Below, piece after piece: positions 1 through 6,007 of a DNA stretch of 7,896 bases. Source of the DNA: an uncultured Porphyromonadaceae bacterium (lineage in GTDB: Bacteria > Bacteroidota > Bacteroidia > Bacteroidales > Muribaculaceae); the NCBI GenBank assembly GCA_947177595.1, contig CAMWUZ010000072.1, positions 1 to 7,896 of the forward strand, in the 5' to 3' direction. The notes beneath the pieces were generated by a model that did no database searches, was not told the origin of the DNA, and saw only the letters and a list, made by a program, of their open reading frames with translations. A program made the translations under genes and the position numbers. Position 1 is the first letter of the stretch, and the number at the start of each line of letters is the position of its first letter.

Positions 1-58
1 ATATGATAGACTTCTTCTTGCATTGCAGACAAATAGGGATTAAAACACGATCATTCAT
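1..58 (-). CDS. possible 5' end of a gene running off the left edge
   Basis: Reading leftwards from an ATG at 58, 19 codons are open to the window edge, starting MNDRVLIPICLQCKKK. A Cys-x-x-Cys pair at residues 10 and 13 followed by lysines could be the start of a small zinc-binding fold, but this is too little to name a family. A promoter-like TAACTTTA (76 down to 69; one mismatch to TAnnTTTG) lies just upstream, although I find no good -33 element at the usual distance. It would be divergent from the polyamine gene. It could equally be a chance open stretch. Confidence 0.25.
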   Translation of the reverse strand, partial: MNDRVLIPICLQCKKKSII

Positions 59-415
59 TTTGAGGTTGTAAAGTTAGTGATTTTTACGCTGGATTTACAT
101 AATTAAACTTCAAAAAAATTCACATGTAAATAACTTATCTTGCCCTAATTTAATATCCCCTCTGATTATAAGCCAGTTATATCGCGCGGAATTTCCACTC
201 CTCTCGTTTGCGATTGTAAATTAGCTCCGCCAGTCCTCATTATTTTATAAGACTCATAAATCTTATTCTCACAACAGCGTCAGTTCCCCTACATTTCATT
301 CAAATTCCCATATTTAAAAATAATCCTCACTAACTTGCTTTATGCGCCTAAAACCGCTAACTTAGCACAATAAATAACCATTTTTACATAAAAAAACCAT
401 ATTCATATAATTTTA
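59..415. other. intergenic region, mostly AT-rich, no clear gene
   Basis: This stretch of about 360 bases lies upstream of the polyamine dehydrogenase and holds its probable promoter. Most of it is strongly AT-rich. One visibly GC-richer island at about 166-240 can be read as a 24-codon minus-strand ORF (ATG at 240, TAA at 166), and a second minus-strand frame is also open there. I recognise neither product. No tRNA-like cloverleaf, CRISPR or transposon end was seen. Confidence 0.6.
334..365 (+). promoter_or_regulatory. candidate promoter for the polyamine dehydrogenase gene
   Basis: CTTG at 334-337 and TAACTTAG at 358-365 are separated by 20 bases. Compared with the Bacteroidota consensus (TTTG and TAnnTTTG), each element has one mismatch. 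Transcription would begin around 372, leaving a leader of about 45 bases before the ATG at 416. No Shine-Dalgarno sequence is present, as is usual in this phylum. This is the weakest of the promoters called in the window. Confidence 0.4.
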
Positions 416-1612
416 ATGGCAAAAGTTATAATTATCGGAGCCGGAGGAGTAGGCACTGTCGTTGCTTATAAATGCGCTCAGAATCCGGAAGTATTCAGCG
501 AAATCGTTCTCGCGTCACGCACAAAAAGCAAATGTGATGCTATCGCAAAAGCTATCGGAAGCACTAACATCACTACCGACAGCGTGGATGCGGACAGTGT
601 TGACCAGCTTGTTGAGCTTTTCAACCGTCATAAACCCGAAATGGTAATCAACGTGGCTCTCCCCTATCAGGACCTCACAATCATGGAGGCGTGTCTCGCC
701 TGCGGAGTCAACTATCTCGACACGGCAAACTATGAGCCTAAGGATGTTGCGCATTTCGAGTACTCATGGCAATGGGCATATCGTGAAAAATTTGATAAAG
801 CGGGACTTACCGCCATTCTCGGATGCGGATTTGATCCCGGAGTGTCGGGGGTGTTCACCGCATACGCTGCAAAACACTATTTCAGCGAAATGGAAACGCT
901 TGATATCGTGGACTGTAATGCCGGCGATCACGGCAAGGCTTTCGCCACAAACTTCAATCCCGAAATCAATATCCGTGAAATCACACAGAACGGCAGATAC
1001 TGGCAGGAGGGTAAATGGGTGACCACCGGTCCTCTGGAAATTCATAAAACCCTCACTTATCCTAATATCGGAGGTCGAGAGTCATATCTTCTTTACCACG
1101 AAGAGCTTGAAAGCCTTGTACAGAACTTCCCCACCATCAAGCGCGCTCGCTTCTGGATGACCTTCGGTCAGGAATACCTCACTCACCTCAGAGTGATTCA
1201 GAATATTGGTATGGCAAGAATCGACGAGGTTGACTATAACGGCACCAAAATTGTACCCCTGCAGTTTCTCAAAGCAGTTCTTCCCAACCCTCAGGATCTC
1301 GGAGAGAACTATCACGGCGAAACCTCTATCGGATGCCGCATAGCAGGACTCGGCAAAGACGGCAAGCCGATGACCTATTATATATACAACAACTGCAGCC
1401 ACGAGGAGGCATACAAAGAAACCGGCATGCAGGCGGTGAGCTACACCACCGGCGTACCGGCTATGATTGGGGCAATGATGTTTCTTACCGGAAAATGGAA
1501 GAAACCAGGCGTACACAATGTAGAGGAGTTTGATCCCGATCCTTTCATGGAACAGCTTCCTGTTCAGGGGTTACCCTGGCACGAGGTTGTCAACGGCGAT
1601 CTTGAGCTGTAA
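416..1612 (+). CDS. carboxynorspermidine/carboxyspermidine dehydrogenase (saccharopine dehydrogenase family)
   Basis: This cytosolic enzyme would reductively condense aspartate semialdehyde with a diamine (putrescine or 1,3-diaminopropane), using NADPH, to give carboxyspermidine or carboxynorspermidine. A separate decarboxylase, not in this window, then makes the triamine. The 398-residue length suits the family. An N-terminal Rossmann fold carries GAGGVG at residues 8-13, and ASRTKSKC at 33-40 ends the second strand, where the cofactor phosphate binds. From memory, several segments closely resemble the Vibrio enzyme: WQWAYREKF (118-126), GFDPGV (138-143), NAGDHGKAFATNF (168-180), SYTTGVPA (342-349) and DPDPF (373-377). 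These separate it from lysine-pathway saccharopine dehydrogenases. The start at 416 places the nucleotide-binding strand immediately at the N terminus. The last 23 bases overlap the end of the opposing TPR gene. The family call is firm; the preferred diamine cannot be read from sequence. Confidence 0.9.
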   Translation: MAKVIIIGAGGVGTVVAYKCAQNPEVFSEIVLASRTKSKCDAIAKAIGSTNITTDSVDADSVDQLVELFNRHKPEMVINVALPYQDLTIMEACLACGVNYLDTANYEPKDVAHFEYSWQWAYREKFDKAGLTAILGCGFDPGVSGVFTAYAAKHYFSEMETLDIVDCNAGDHGKAFATNFNPEINIREITQNGRYWQEGKWVTTGPLEIHKTLTYPNIGGRESYLLYHEELESLVQNFPTIKRARFWMTFGQEYLTHLRVIQNIGMARIDEVDYNGTKIVPLQFLKAVLPNPQDLGENYHGETSIGCRIAGLGKDGKPMTYYIYNNCSHEEAYKETGMQAVSYTTGVPAMIGAMMFLTGKWKKPGVHNVEEFDPDPFMEQLPVQGLPWHEVVNGDLEL

Positions 1613-2324
1613 GCTCGCTGAGAATCTTATTGAGATACGGTGTTGGATTCAACCCGACTGCGCGGCGCAGATATTCTGCGCCCGCTTTTTTATCACCCCT
1701 CCCGAGAGCGGCGTTGCCGAGATAGAGCAGAGCCTCTTCATTGTCGGCATCCTTAGCGAGAATAGTGCGATACACCTTCTCCGCCTCCGGCAGATTGTTG
1801 CTGTCGAGATAACCCTGCGCCAACGCCTTCATGAAGCCGATGTCACCGGGAAGACCGCGAAGCATCTTCTCCGCATATTCAACCGTCTTGGGACCGTTGC
1901 ACCGGAAAAGATAGTATTTAAGAAGTCCTGCACCCGCCACCCTGTCGAGCCATGGTTCATACGTTACCACATCAATGAGATACCGCTCCAGAATATCGGC
2001 ATTGCCAAGACTGATAGCCTCTACGGACACTCCGCTGAACAGCGAATCCACTCCGATGCGGCGCGCAAAAGCCGCTTCAGTGAGCCGCTTCTGCGCCGCT
2101 GTATCGTCCACCATACCGGCTACCGCTATGGCGCGGGCGTATGTGCCGCAGTCATCCGGGCGCTCGTCAATCATCAGATAATACATCGCGAGAGCGCTCC
2201 GCCACTCTTTCTGCGCATAAAAACGCGAAGCTTTCGCAGCTACGGAGTCGTAGGAGTTTGCTCCATGACTCCGCAGGGCGAAAGCCAATACGATTGTCAT
2301 TAAAAAAAATACTTTTCTCAACAT
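1590..2324 (-). CDS. secreted tetratricopeptide-repeat protein
   Basis: This 244-residue protein begins with a signal peptide: basic MLRK, a hydrophobic stretch at about residues 5-16, and a probable cut after SHGA near residue 22. It is therefore probably periplasmic, or membrane-associated on the outer side of the inner membrane. Two clear TPR units lie at about 164-197 and 198-230, with the alternating small and large residues of the fold (ALAQGYLDSNNLPEAEKVY, then YLGNAALGRGDKKAGAEYL). Residues 30-160 look like weaker alpha-helical repeats. Such domains are protein-interaction scaffolds; the partner is unknown. Its ATG overlaps the last 7 bases of the upstream regulator gene, so it is probably translated by coupling from the same mRNA. 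A 257-codon plus-strand frame covers the same DNA, but this strand is preferred because it has a signal peptide and recognisable repeats. Confidence 0.85.
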   Translation of the reverse strand: MLRKVFFLMTIVLAFALRSHGANSYDSVAAKASRFYAQKEWRSALAMYYLMIDERPDDCGTYARAIAVAGMVDDTAAQKRLTEAAFARRIGVDSLFSGVSVEAISLGNADILERYLIDVVTYEPWLDRVAGAGLLKYYLFRCNGPKTVEYAEKMLRGLPGDIGFMKALAQGYLDSNNLPEAEKVYRTILAKDADNEEALLYLGNAALGRGDKKAGAEYLRRAVGLNPTPYLNKILSELTAQDRR

Positions 2325-3022
2325 CTTAGCTCACAATTGATAACCGCATCTACCAGATAAAGTCCTCTGATCTCGTCACGGTTAACAATCATGTCGTCGT
2401 ATGCGGGATTCGCACTCACGAGCCGCACCTTGTCATCGCTGTCAGCCTTGCGCAGATATTTGACCAATCTGTAGTCGTCCATCACTATAACGTATATCTG
2501 ACCCCAAAAGATGTTGCGGTTGTCATTTTGCGGATTTATCGCCACATATCCGCCGGGAGCTATCACCGGCATCATGCTGTCGCCGCTCACTTTCACTATC
2601 ACATCGTGACGTTTGAGGCGAGGCATACTGATATGACCGATAATGCGGTCATCGGTAAACATTTTCGAGAGCTCTTCGGTGCCGGCAACAACGTCTATGT
2701 CATAGATAGGCACGGCAACAGGGAGGGCAGAGGATGGACGATCGGGGTCAAAATTTGCCATTCCTGCTTTACCGAACGGTACATCGGTACCGTCCTGAAG
2801 CCATCTTTTGGAGACTCCGAGATTCACGACAATTTTATTGATAAGACCCTCGGAGATTTTGAGTTTGCCGTTCATGTGCTTGGACATATTGGTTGGATCG
2901 ATACCAACACGGCGCGCAAAATCACCCTGGGTAATACCCATCTTACGGATTATAAACTTGATACGGTCAACAGGTGTCACTGCACTTGTAAAGTCAGTGG
3001 CTTCATTCGGGTCTTTTTTCAT
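2318..3022 (-). CDS. LexA/CI-like transcriptional regulator: helix-turn-helix plus S24 peptidase domain
   Basis: This 234-residue cytosolic DNA-binding protein has an XRE-type helix-turn-helix at about residues 18-76 (ITQGDFARRVGIDPTNMSKH spans the key helices), a linker, and a C-terminal S24 (LexA/UmuD/CI) domain from about 104. The expected catalytic serine is Ser149 in SGDSMMP and the lysine is Lys188 in RLVKYLRK. An Ala113-Gly114 pair in DIDVVAGTEE lies 36 residues before the serine, nearly the distance in LexA (Ala84 to Ser119). The machinery for self-cleavage therefore appears complete. In this family cleavage follows RecA activation or another stress and relieves repression; that this protein does so is inference. 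It has its own promoter and is followed, with a 7-base overlap, by the TPR gene. No phage genes are adjacent, so it looks like a resident regulator rather than part of a prophage. Confidence 0.88.
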   Translation of the reverse strand: MKKDPNEATDFTSAVTPVDRIKFIIRKMGITQGDFARRVGIDPTNMSKHMNGKLKISEGLINKIVVNLGVSKRWLQDGTDVPFGKAGMANFDPDRPSSALPVAVPIYDIDVVAGTEELSKMFTDDRIIGHISMPRLKRHDVIVKVSGDSMMPVIAPGGYVAINPQNDNRNIFWGQIYVIVMDDYRLVKYLRKADSDDKVRLVSANPAYDDMIVNRDEIRGLYLVDAVINCELRC

Positions 3023-3024
3023 AA

Positions 3025-3109
3025 AATCTGATTATAGGAGTGTTAAGTGCCACAAAGTTAATCTGTTTTAGGTCAGCTGCCAATTTTTTAAGGCTAAACC
3101 ACACAGATT
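3025..3109. promoter_or_regulatory. three AATCTG half-sites around the regulator promoter (possible operator)
   Basis: AATCTG occurs on the plus strand at 3025-3030 and 3060-3065, and on the minus strand at 3104-3109 (CAGATT as written). The first two copies lie on either side of the -7 box, the second touching its edge, and the third is upstream of the -33 element. Flanks are similarly AT-rich, and two copies share AATCTGT. Autoregulation through such sites is typical of XRE/S24 repressors, but binding here is inferred only from position and recurrence. Confidence 0.3.
3053..3084 (-). promoter_or_regulatory. promoter of the S24 regulator-TPR operon
   Basis: Read on the minus strand, TAACTTTG (3060 down to 3053) matches TAnnTTTG exactly. 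ATTG (3084 down to 3081) lies 20 bases upstream and matches the TTG core of the -33 element. Transcription should start around 3046, about 25 bases before the ATG at 3022. Three copies of the hexamer AATCTG or its complement lie in and around this promoter and may be operator half-sites. Confidence 0.75.
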
Positions 3110-3118
3110 TATACTTTT

Positions 3119-3601
3119 TTAATGTGCTACTGCTATGAGAAGTGAGTCCAAATTATAAAAATCTATGGTTTTACACCCATTCCCCGTAATATACGCGCTA
3201 TTGTATTTCACCACAATATCATGTACTGTCACCGAGGCGTTTCCGCTTGCCTTGAATGCAGCCTCTTTCGCGGTCCAGGCATGCAGCAGGCTCTCCGCGC
3301 AATCCTCGCTACGCATGAATTTGTGTCTGATTCGCTCAAGCTGTTCTCTCGGAGCCTCTATGTCCACACCTATCGGTTTGTCGCTTACGGCTATCACCGC
3401 ATAGCCACCACCGTGACTTATCGAGATATGCTTGTCAATACCCTCCACAAACGGAGCACCTGAAATTGCGTGACTCAGCTCCGCACCATAGAAAAGCTCT
3501 TTAACCATCTGCCCGACTGTGGCTTTCTCGCCGGCTCTGCCGGGAGCACTCAACTCTTTTATATATATATTATATATAGGTGTGGCTGCGAAAAGTTTCA
3601 T
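3119..3601 (-). CDS. 4'-phosphopantetheinyl transferase superfamily protein
   Basis: This cytosolic enzyme would transfer the phosphopantetheine arm of coenzyme A to a serine of an acyl- or peptidyl-carrier protein. At 160 residues it is short compared with two-lobed Sfp-type enzymes of about 220-240, but it retains the diagnostic motifs: ISISHGGGYAVIAV (59-72), IGVDIE (77-82) with the presumed magnesium ligands Asp80 and Glu82, and AWTAKEAAFK (108-117) with the conserved Trp, Lys-Glu-Ala and final Lys. The missing part is from the N-terminal lobe. The ATG overlaps the gldD stop as ATGA (3598-3601), showing tight operon membership. Its carrier-protein substrate is not in the window; activation of the fatty-acid carrier or a lipid/polyketide carrier are both possible. 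A run of alternating A and T at 3560-3579 encodes the N-terminal PIYNIYI and appears incidental. Confidence 0.85.
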   Translation of the reverse strand: MKLFAATPIYNIYIKELSAPGRAGEKATVGQMVKELFYGAELSHAISGAPFVEGIDKHISISHGGGYAVIAVSDKPIGVDIEAPREQLERIRHKFMRSEDCAESLLHAWTAKEAAFKASGNASVTVHDIVVKYNSAYITGNGCKTIDFYNLDSLLIAVAH

Positions 3602-4146
3602 TTTGCAAGAAATGTATATCTGATGTCACGTACCACTGACTCCACTATCGGAGCTACCGAATCGGCTGCCACTGTCGGTGAGTCAAAGGCGAACACCCCG
3701 GTAGTAAGCCGCCCGTTTCCGAGAGCCACGAACTGAACAGGTGTGGGAGTATAACCAGGTTCATGAAATATCAACACTCTGTAGAGTGAATCAGCCGAAT
3801 AAAATTCCTCCTCGCTCACTGCCGCTCCACCGATATTCATCACCATCCGCTCTATTCTCGACTGCACCTCCGCCTCCTCATGTCCGGACGTAGGCTCAAC
3901 GCATGACAGGTGAAGAGTGGCGTTATACAGCGGGTATCTCACATCTCTCCACTCCGGTACGGTTCGCTCACCCTCATGAGCTGATGCATTTATATAAAAA
4001 GGTATAGGAAAATCCGGTAGCAGTCTGTATGCCGAGTCATAAATCTCGGCGCGGGGATAGGCGGTTGCGCGGGGATATGTTTTCTCCTTTCCGCCGCATG
4101 AGCAGAGCGTCAGAGCGGCGAGGATGCATATCAGCAGCTTATTCAC
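3598..4146 (-). CDS. gldD: GldD-like lipoprotein
   Basis: This 182-residue lipoprotein has a type II signal: MNKLL, a hydrophobic stretch, then the lipobox LCSC with acylated Cys17 followed by GGKEK. The mature part begins with a tyrosine- and proline-rich segment (TYPRATAYPRAEIYD, 23-37), typical of GldD as I recall it, followed by a compact domain with no known catalytic motif. In Flavobacterium johnsoniae GldD is required for gliding and lies next to gldE; relatives that do not glide keep the pair, so its basic role is probably in the envelope. The start is GTG at 4146, overlapping the gldE stop as GTGA. No ATG fits better, and the signal peptide begins exactly there. GldE-GldD adjacency supports the identification more than the weakly conserved sequence alone. 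Confidence 0.82.
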   Translation of the reverse strand: MNKLLICILAALTLCSCGGKEKTYPRATAYPRAEIYDSAYRLLPDFPIPFYINASAHEGERTVPEWRDVRYPLYNATLHLSCVEPTSGHEEAEVQSRIERMVMNIGGAAVSEEEFYSADSLYRVLIFHEPGYTPTPVQFVALGNGRLTTGVFAFDSPTVAADSVAPIVESVVRDIRYTFLAK

Positions 4147-5495
4147 TTTGATTCTTCCTGAATTTCAGGCATTACTTTCACACGCACACTCGCTATGCGG
4201 TGACCGTTGATATCAAGAATAAGAAAACGGCATCGACCATACACCAGAGGCTCTTTCTCCTTTGGAAAATCGCCTTTGATTGCAAGTAACATTCCGGCGA
4301 CAGTCTCGCAGTCCTCGGCTACATCCTTGAACTCATCCTCATCAAGACCGGTCACACGGAAGAAGTCGCCGAGAAGGGTCTTCCCCTCAAACACGTAGGT
4401 GTCATCCGGCAGTTTCTTATACGTTTTCTCATCATCGTCATATTCATCGTTGATGTCACCCACAATCTCCTCCAGAACATCCTCCATGGTCACTATTCCC
4501 TGAGTGCCGCCGAACTCATCCACTACGATAGCCATATGTATGCGTCTGCGGCGGAAATCTTCAAGCAAATCATCAATCATTCTGCTCTCCGGCACAAAAT
4601 ACGGCTTCCTCAGCAACTTGTGCCAGTCGAAATCCGGCTTTGCCCTGCCGATATAGGGCAGTAAATCACGTGAATAAAGCACCCCTTGAATATCATCCTG
4701 ACTACCGTTGCATACCGGCAGACGGCTGTAACCGCTCTCAACAACCACTGTCATCACCTCGTCAAATGTATCAGCGAGATCAATGGTTGTCATATCCACG
4801 CGAGGAGTCATGACCTCGCTTGCGGTTGTATCGCCGAATTTCAGAATGCCCTCAAGCATCTCCTTGTCATCACCTGCCTGCACATCAGTTATGGCAAGAG
4901 CCTGCGTCAAATCATCCGCGGTAACATCATCATCCCCTTTCTTCACTACCTTGTTGACAATAGTAGTGCTCCGCTCAAGCATTGCGGAAACCGGGCGAAG
5001 AATAGCCATCAGCACCCGCACGCTGCCTGCGGCAAAATTCACCCAGCGCATATTGTCGCTGTTTGCCACCAATTTTGGCAGAATCTCACCGAACAGAAGA
5101 ATCAGGAAAGTTAGAATTACTGTCTGAAGAATGAAACTCAGCACCGGGCTCATACCTTCAAACACCGGACCTAAAGCATAGTTACACAGCACTACAATCG
5201 TCACATTCACAAGATTGTTTGCTATAAGGATAGTTGCGAGCAAGCGCTCGGGGCGCCTGACAAGGCTTAGAATATTTTCGCCGTTTTTTCGCTCCTCAAG
5301 TTCCTCAAGCTGATTTTCGCTCAAAGAGAAGAAAGCTATTTCGCTGCCGGACACAAAGCCGGAAATCAACAGTGCGACAAGAGCACAGGCCAAAGCCACA
5401 ATCTGACCGACTCCGAAAGATTCGGGCAGAGTGACAGACAATGCGGAAAAAATGCCGGCAACACAATCTGCCGCTGGCAAAGGATCTATATCCAA
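4143..5495 (-). CDS. gldE: GldE: CNNM/CBS/CorC-domain membrane protein
   Basis: This 450-residue inner-membrane protein belongs to the hemolysin-C/CorC (CNNM, DUF21) family. Membrane segments lie at about 30-53, 84-105 and 117-137, and FGEILPK (135-141) is a family signature at the end of the third. A CBS pair follows (about 225-283 and 290-347; VMTPRVDM at 228-235 and VDEFGGTQGIVTMEDVLEEI at 325-344 are typical), then a C-terminal CorC/HlyC domain from about 360. Family members are linked to magnesium or other ion export and sense adenosine nucleotides through CBS domains. GldE itself is tied to GldD function in Flavobacterium. The start appears to be TTG at 5495: the frame upstream reaches a stop at 5511-5513 with no ATG or GTG, and the resulting MDIDPL start resembles relatives as I remember them. 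It is the first gene of a three-gene operon with a clear promoter. Confidence 0.9.
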   Translation of the reverse strand: MDIDPLPAADCVAGIFSALSVTLPESFGVGQIVALACALVALLISGFVSGSEIAFFSLSENQLEELEERKNGENILSLVRRPERLLATILIANNLVNVTIVVLCNYALGPVFEGMSPVLSFILQTVILTFLILLFGEILPKLVANSDNMRWVNFAAGSVRVLMAILRPVSAMLERSTTIVNKVVKKGDDDVTADDLTQALAITDVQAGDDKEMLEGILKFGDTTASEVMTPRVDMTTIDLADTFDEVMTVVVESGYSRLPVCNGSQDDIQGVLYSRDLLPYIGRAKPDFDWHKLLRKPYFVPESRMIDDLLEDFRRRRIHMAIVVDEFGGTQGIVTMEDVLEEIVGDINDEYDDDEKTYKKLPDDTYVFEGKTLLGDFFRVTGLDEDEFKDVAEDCETVAGMLLAIKGDFPKEKEPLVYGRCRFLILDINGHRIASVRVKVMPEIQEESK

Positions 5496-5554
5496 GTCTT
5501 TATAATTTAGTTAAACAATCAGACACTCACCGGAGCATCCGCTTTTTCACACTG

Positions 5555-5585
5555 CAAAGATAGTCAACAACTTGCAAACCGCAAC
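5555..5585 (-). promoter_or_regulatory. promoter of the gldE-gldD-transferase operon
   Basis: On the minus strand, TATCTTTG (5562 down to 5555) matches TAnnTTTG exactly. GTTG (5585 down to 5582) lies 19 bases upstream and matches the TTG core of the -33 element. Transcription should begin near 5548, leaving a leader of about 50 bases to the TTG start at 5495. A second TTTG at 5578-5575 is too close to the -7 box to be the partner. Confidence 0.75.
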
Positions 5586-5762
5586 ACTTTTTCATCTTAT
5601 TTTCACGCACCGGAACTCCCGCTCACGCTCCCACAATCATATTCAATATATCTTATACTCTTTAAATACACTTTGTAGATTCCACAGCATAAAATCTTTT
5701 GTTTATTTAATATTTTAATTATTTCACATACCATTGCACCATATAATCATATCCCCATCTCC

Positions 5763-5786
5763 CTTAAAGTCCTTAATGACCTTATC
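5763..5786 (+). repeat. degenerate 9-base tandem repeat, cluster A
   Basis: The sequence reads as CTTAAAGTC, CTTAATGAC, then partial CTTATC: two and a half units of a CTTAAWGAC-like 9-mer. Fifteen bases, AAGTCCTTAATGACC at 5767-5781, recur exactly at 5899-5913 in cluster B. Cluster A lies about 60 bases upstream of the -33 element of the repeat-protein promoter. Confidence 0.7.
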
Positions 5787-5842
5787 CCCCTACCCGATTA
5801 AATTGCAACTAAAATAATTTCTGAAAATCCCCTCCTCATTTT

Positions 5843-5873
5843 TTTGATATCCCAATTAATTCCACTACCTTTG
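5843..5873 (+). promoter_or_regulatory. promoter of the BspA-like repeat protein
   Basis: TTTG at 5843-5846 and TACCTTTG at 5866-5873, separated by 19 bases, match both elements of the Bacteroidota consensus with no mismatch at fixed positions. Transcription should begin near 5880, giving an unusually long leader of roughly 125-130 bases before the ATG at 6008, with repeat cluster B inside it. Confidence 0.8.
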
Positions 5874-5895
5874 CATCATATAATAATCACCCCGT

Positions 5896-5934
5896 CTTAA
5901 GTCCTTAATGACCCTAAAGACTTTAAAGACCTTA
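5896..5934 (+). repeat. degenerate 9-base tandem repeat, cluster B
   Basis: The units are CTTAAGTC (8 bases), CTTAATGAC (5904-5912), CCTAAAGAC (5913-5921), TTTAAAGAC (5922-5930) and partial CTTA (5931-5934). The cluster lies just downstream of the predicted transcription start, so it would be transcribed into the leader of the repeat protein. It shares a 15-base exact block with cluster A, 132 bases away. Confidence 0.75.
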
Positions 5935-6007
5935 CCGCCACCAAATCCGCAGGAACAATTTGAACAGTTTCATACAATAAACACATCTATCTCCTTGTTC
6001 AATTATT

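Larger units (their letters stand above)
5496..6007. other. 512-base intergenic region between two divergent transcription units
   Basis: This AT-rich region contains the gldE promoter and leader on the minus strand, the promoter of the repeat protein on the plus strand, and two clusters of a degenerate 9-base repeat. About 5600-5760 holds nothing I can identify beyond low-complexity A/T sequence. In the leader of the repeat protein, TTGAACA (5960-5966) could pair with TGTTCAA (5996-6002) just before the start codon, a weak 7-base stem with a long loop. The 60-codon frame starting at 5908 overlaps the true gene start in another frame and is not supported. Confidence 0.6.

Noticed and set aside
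1604..1616. Inverted repeat GAGCT-GTA-AGCTC at the end of the polyamine gene as a terminator
   Set aside because: The stem is only 5 base pairs, overlaps both coding ends and lacks a following T-run on either strand.
1530..2303. A 257-codon open frame on the plus strand opposite the TPR gene
   Set aside because: The opposite strand has a signal peptide, TPR motifs and a coupled start; the plus-strand product has no recognisable domain and overlaps the end of the polyamine gene.
2318..3022. Interpretation of the S24 regulator as a prophage CI repressor
   Set aside because: No integrase, Cro-like gene or phage structural gene is nearby, and the neighbours are ordinary Bacteroidales chromosomal genes.
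3560..3579. Alternating AT tract as a promoter or simple-sequence switch
   Set aside because: It lies inside the transferase coding region, encodes an ordinary N-terminal stretch and has no TAnnTTTG element; slippage here would be possible but nothing shows it.
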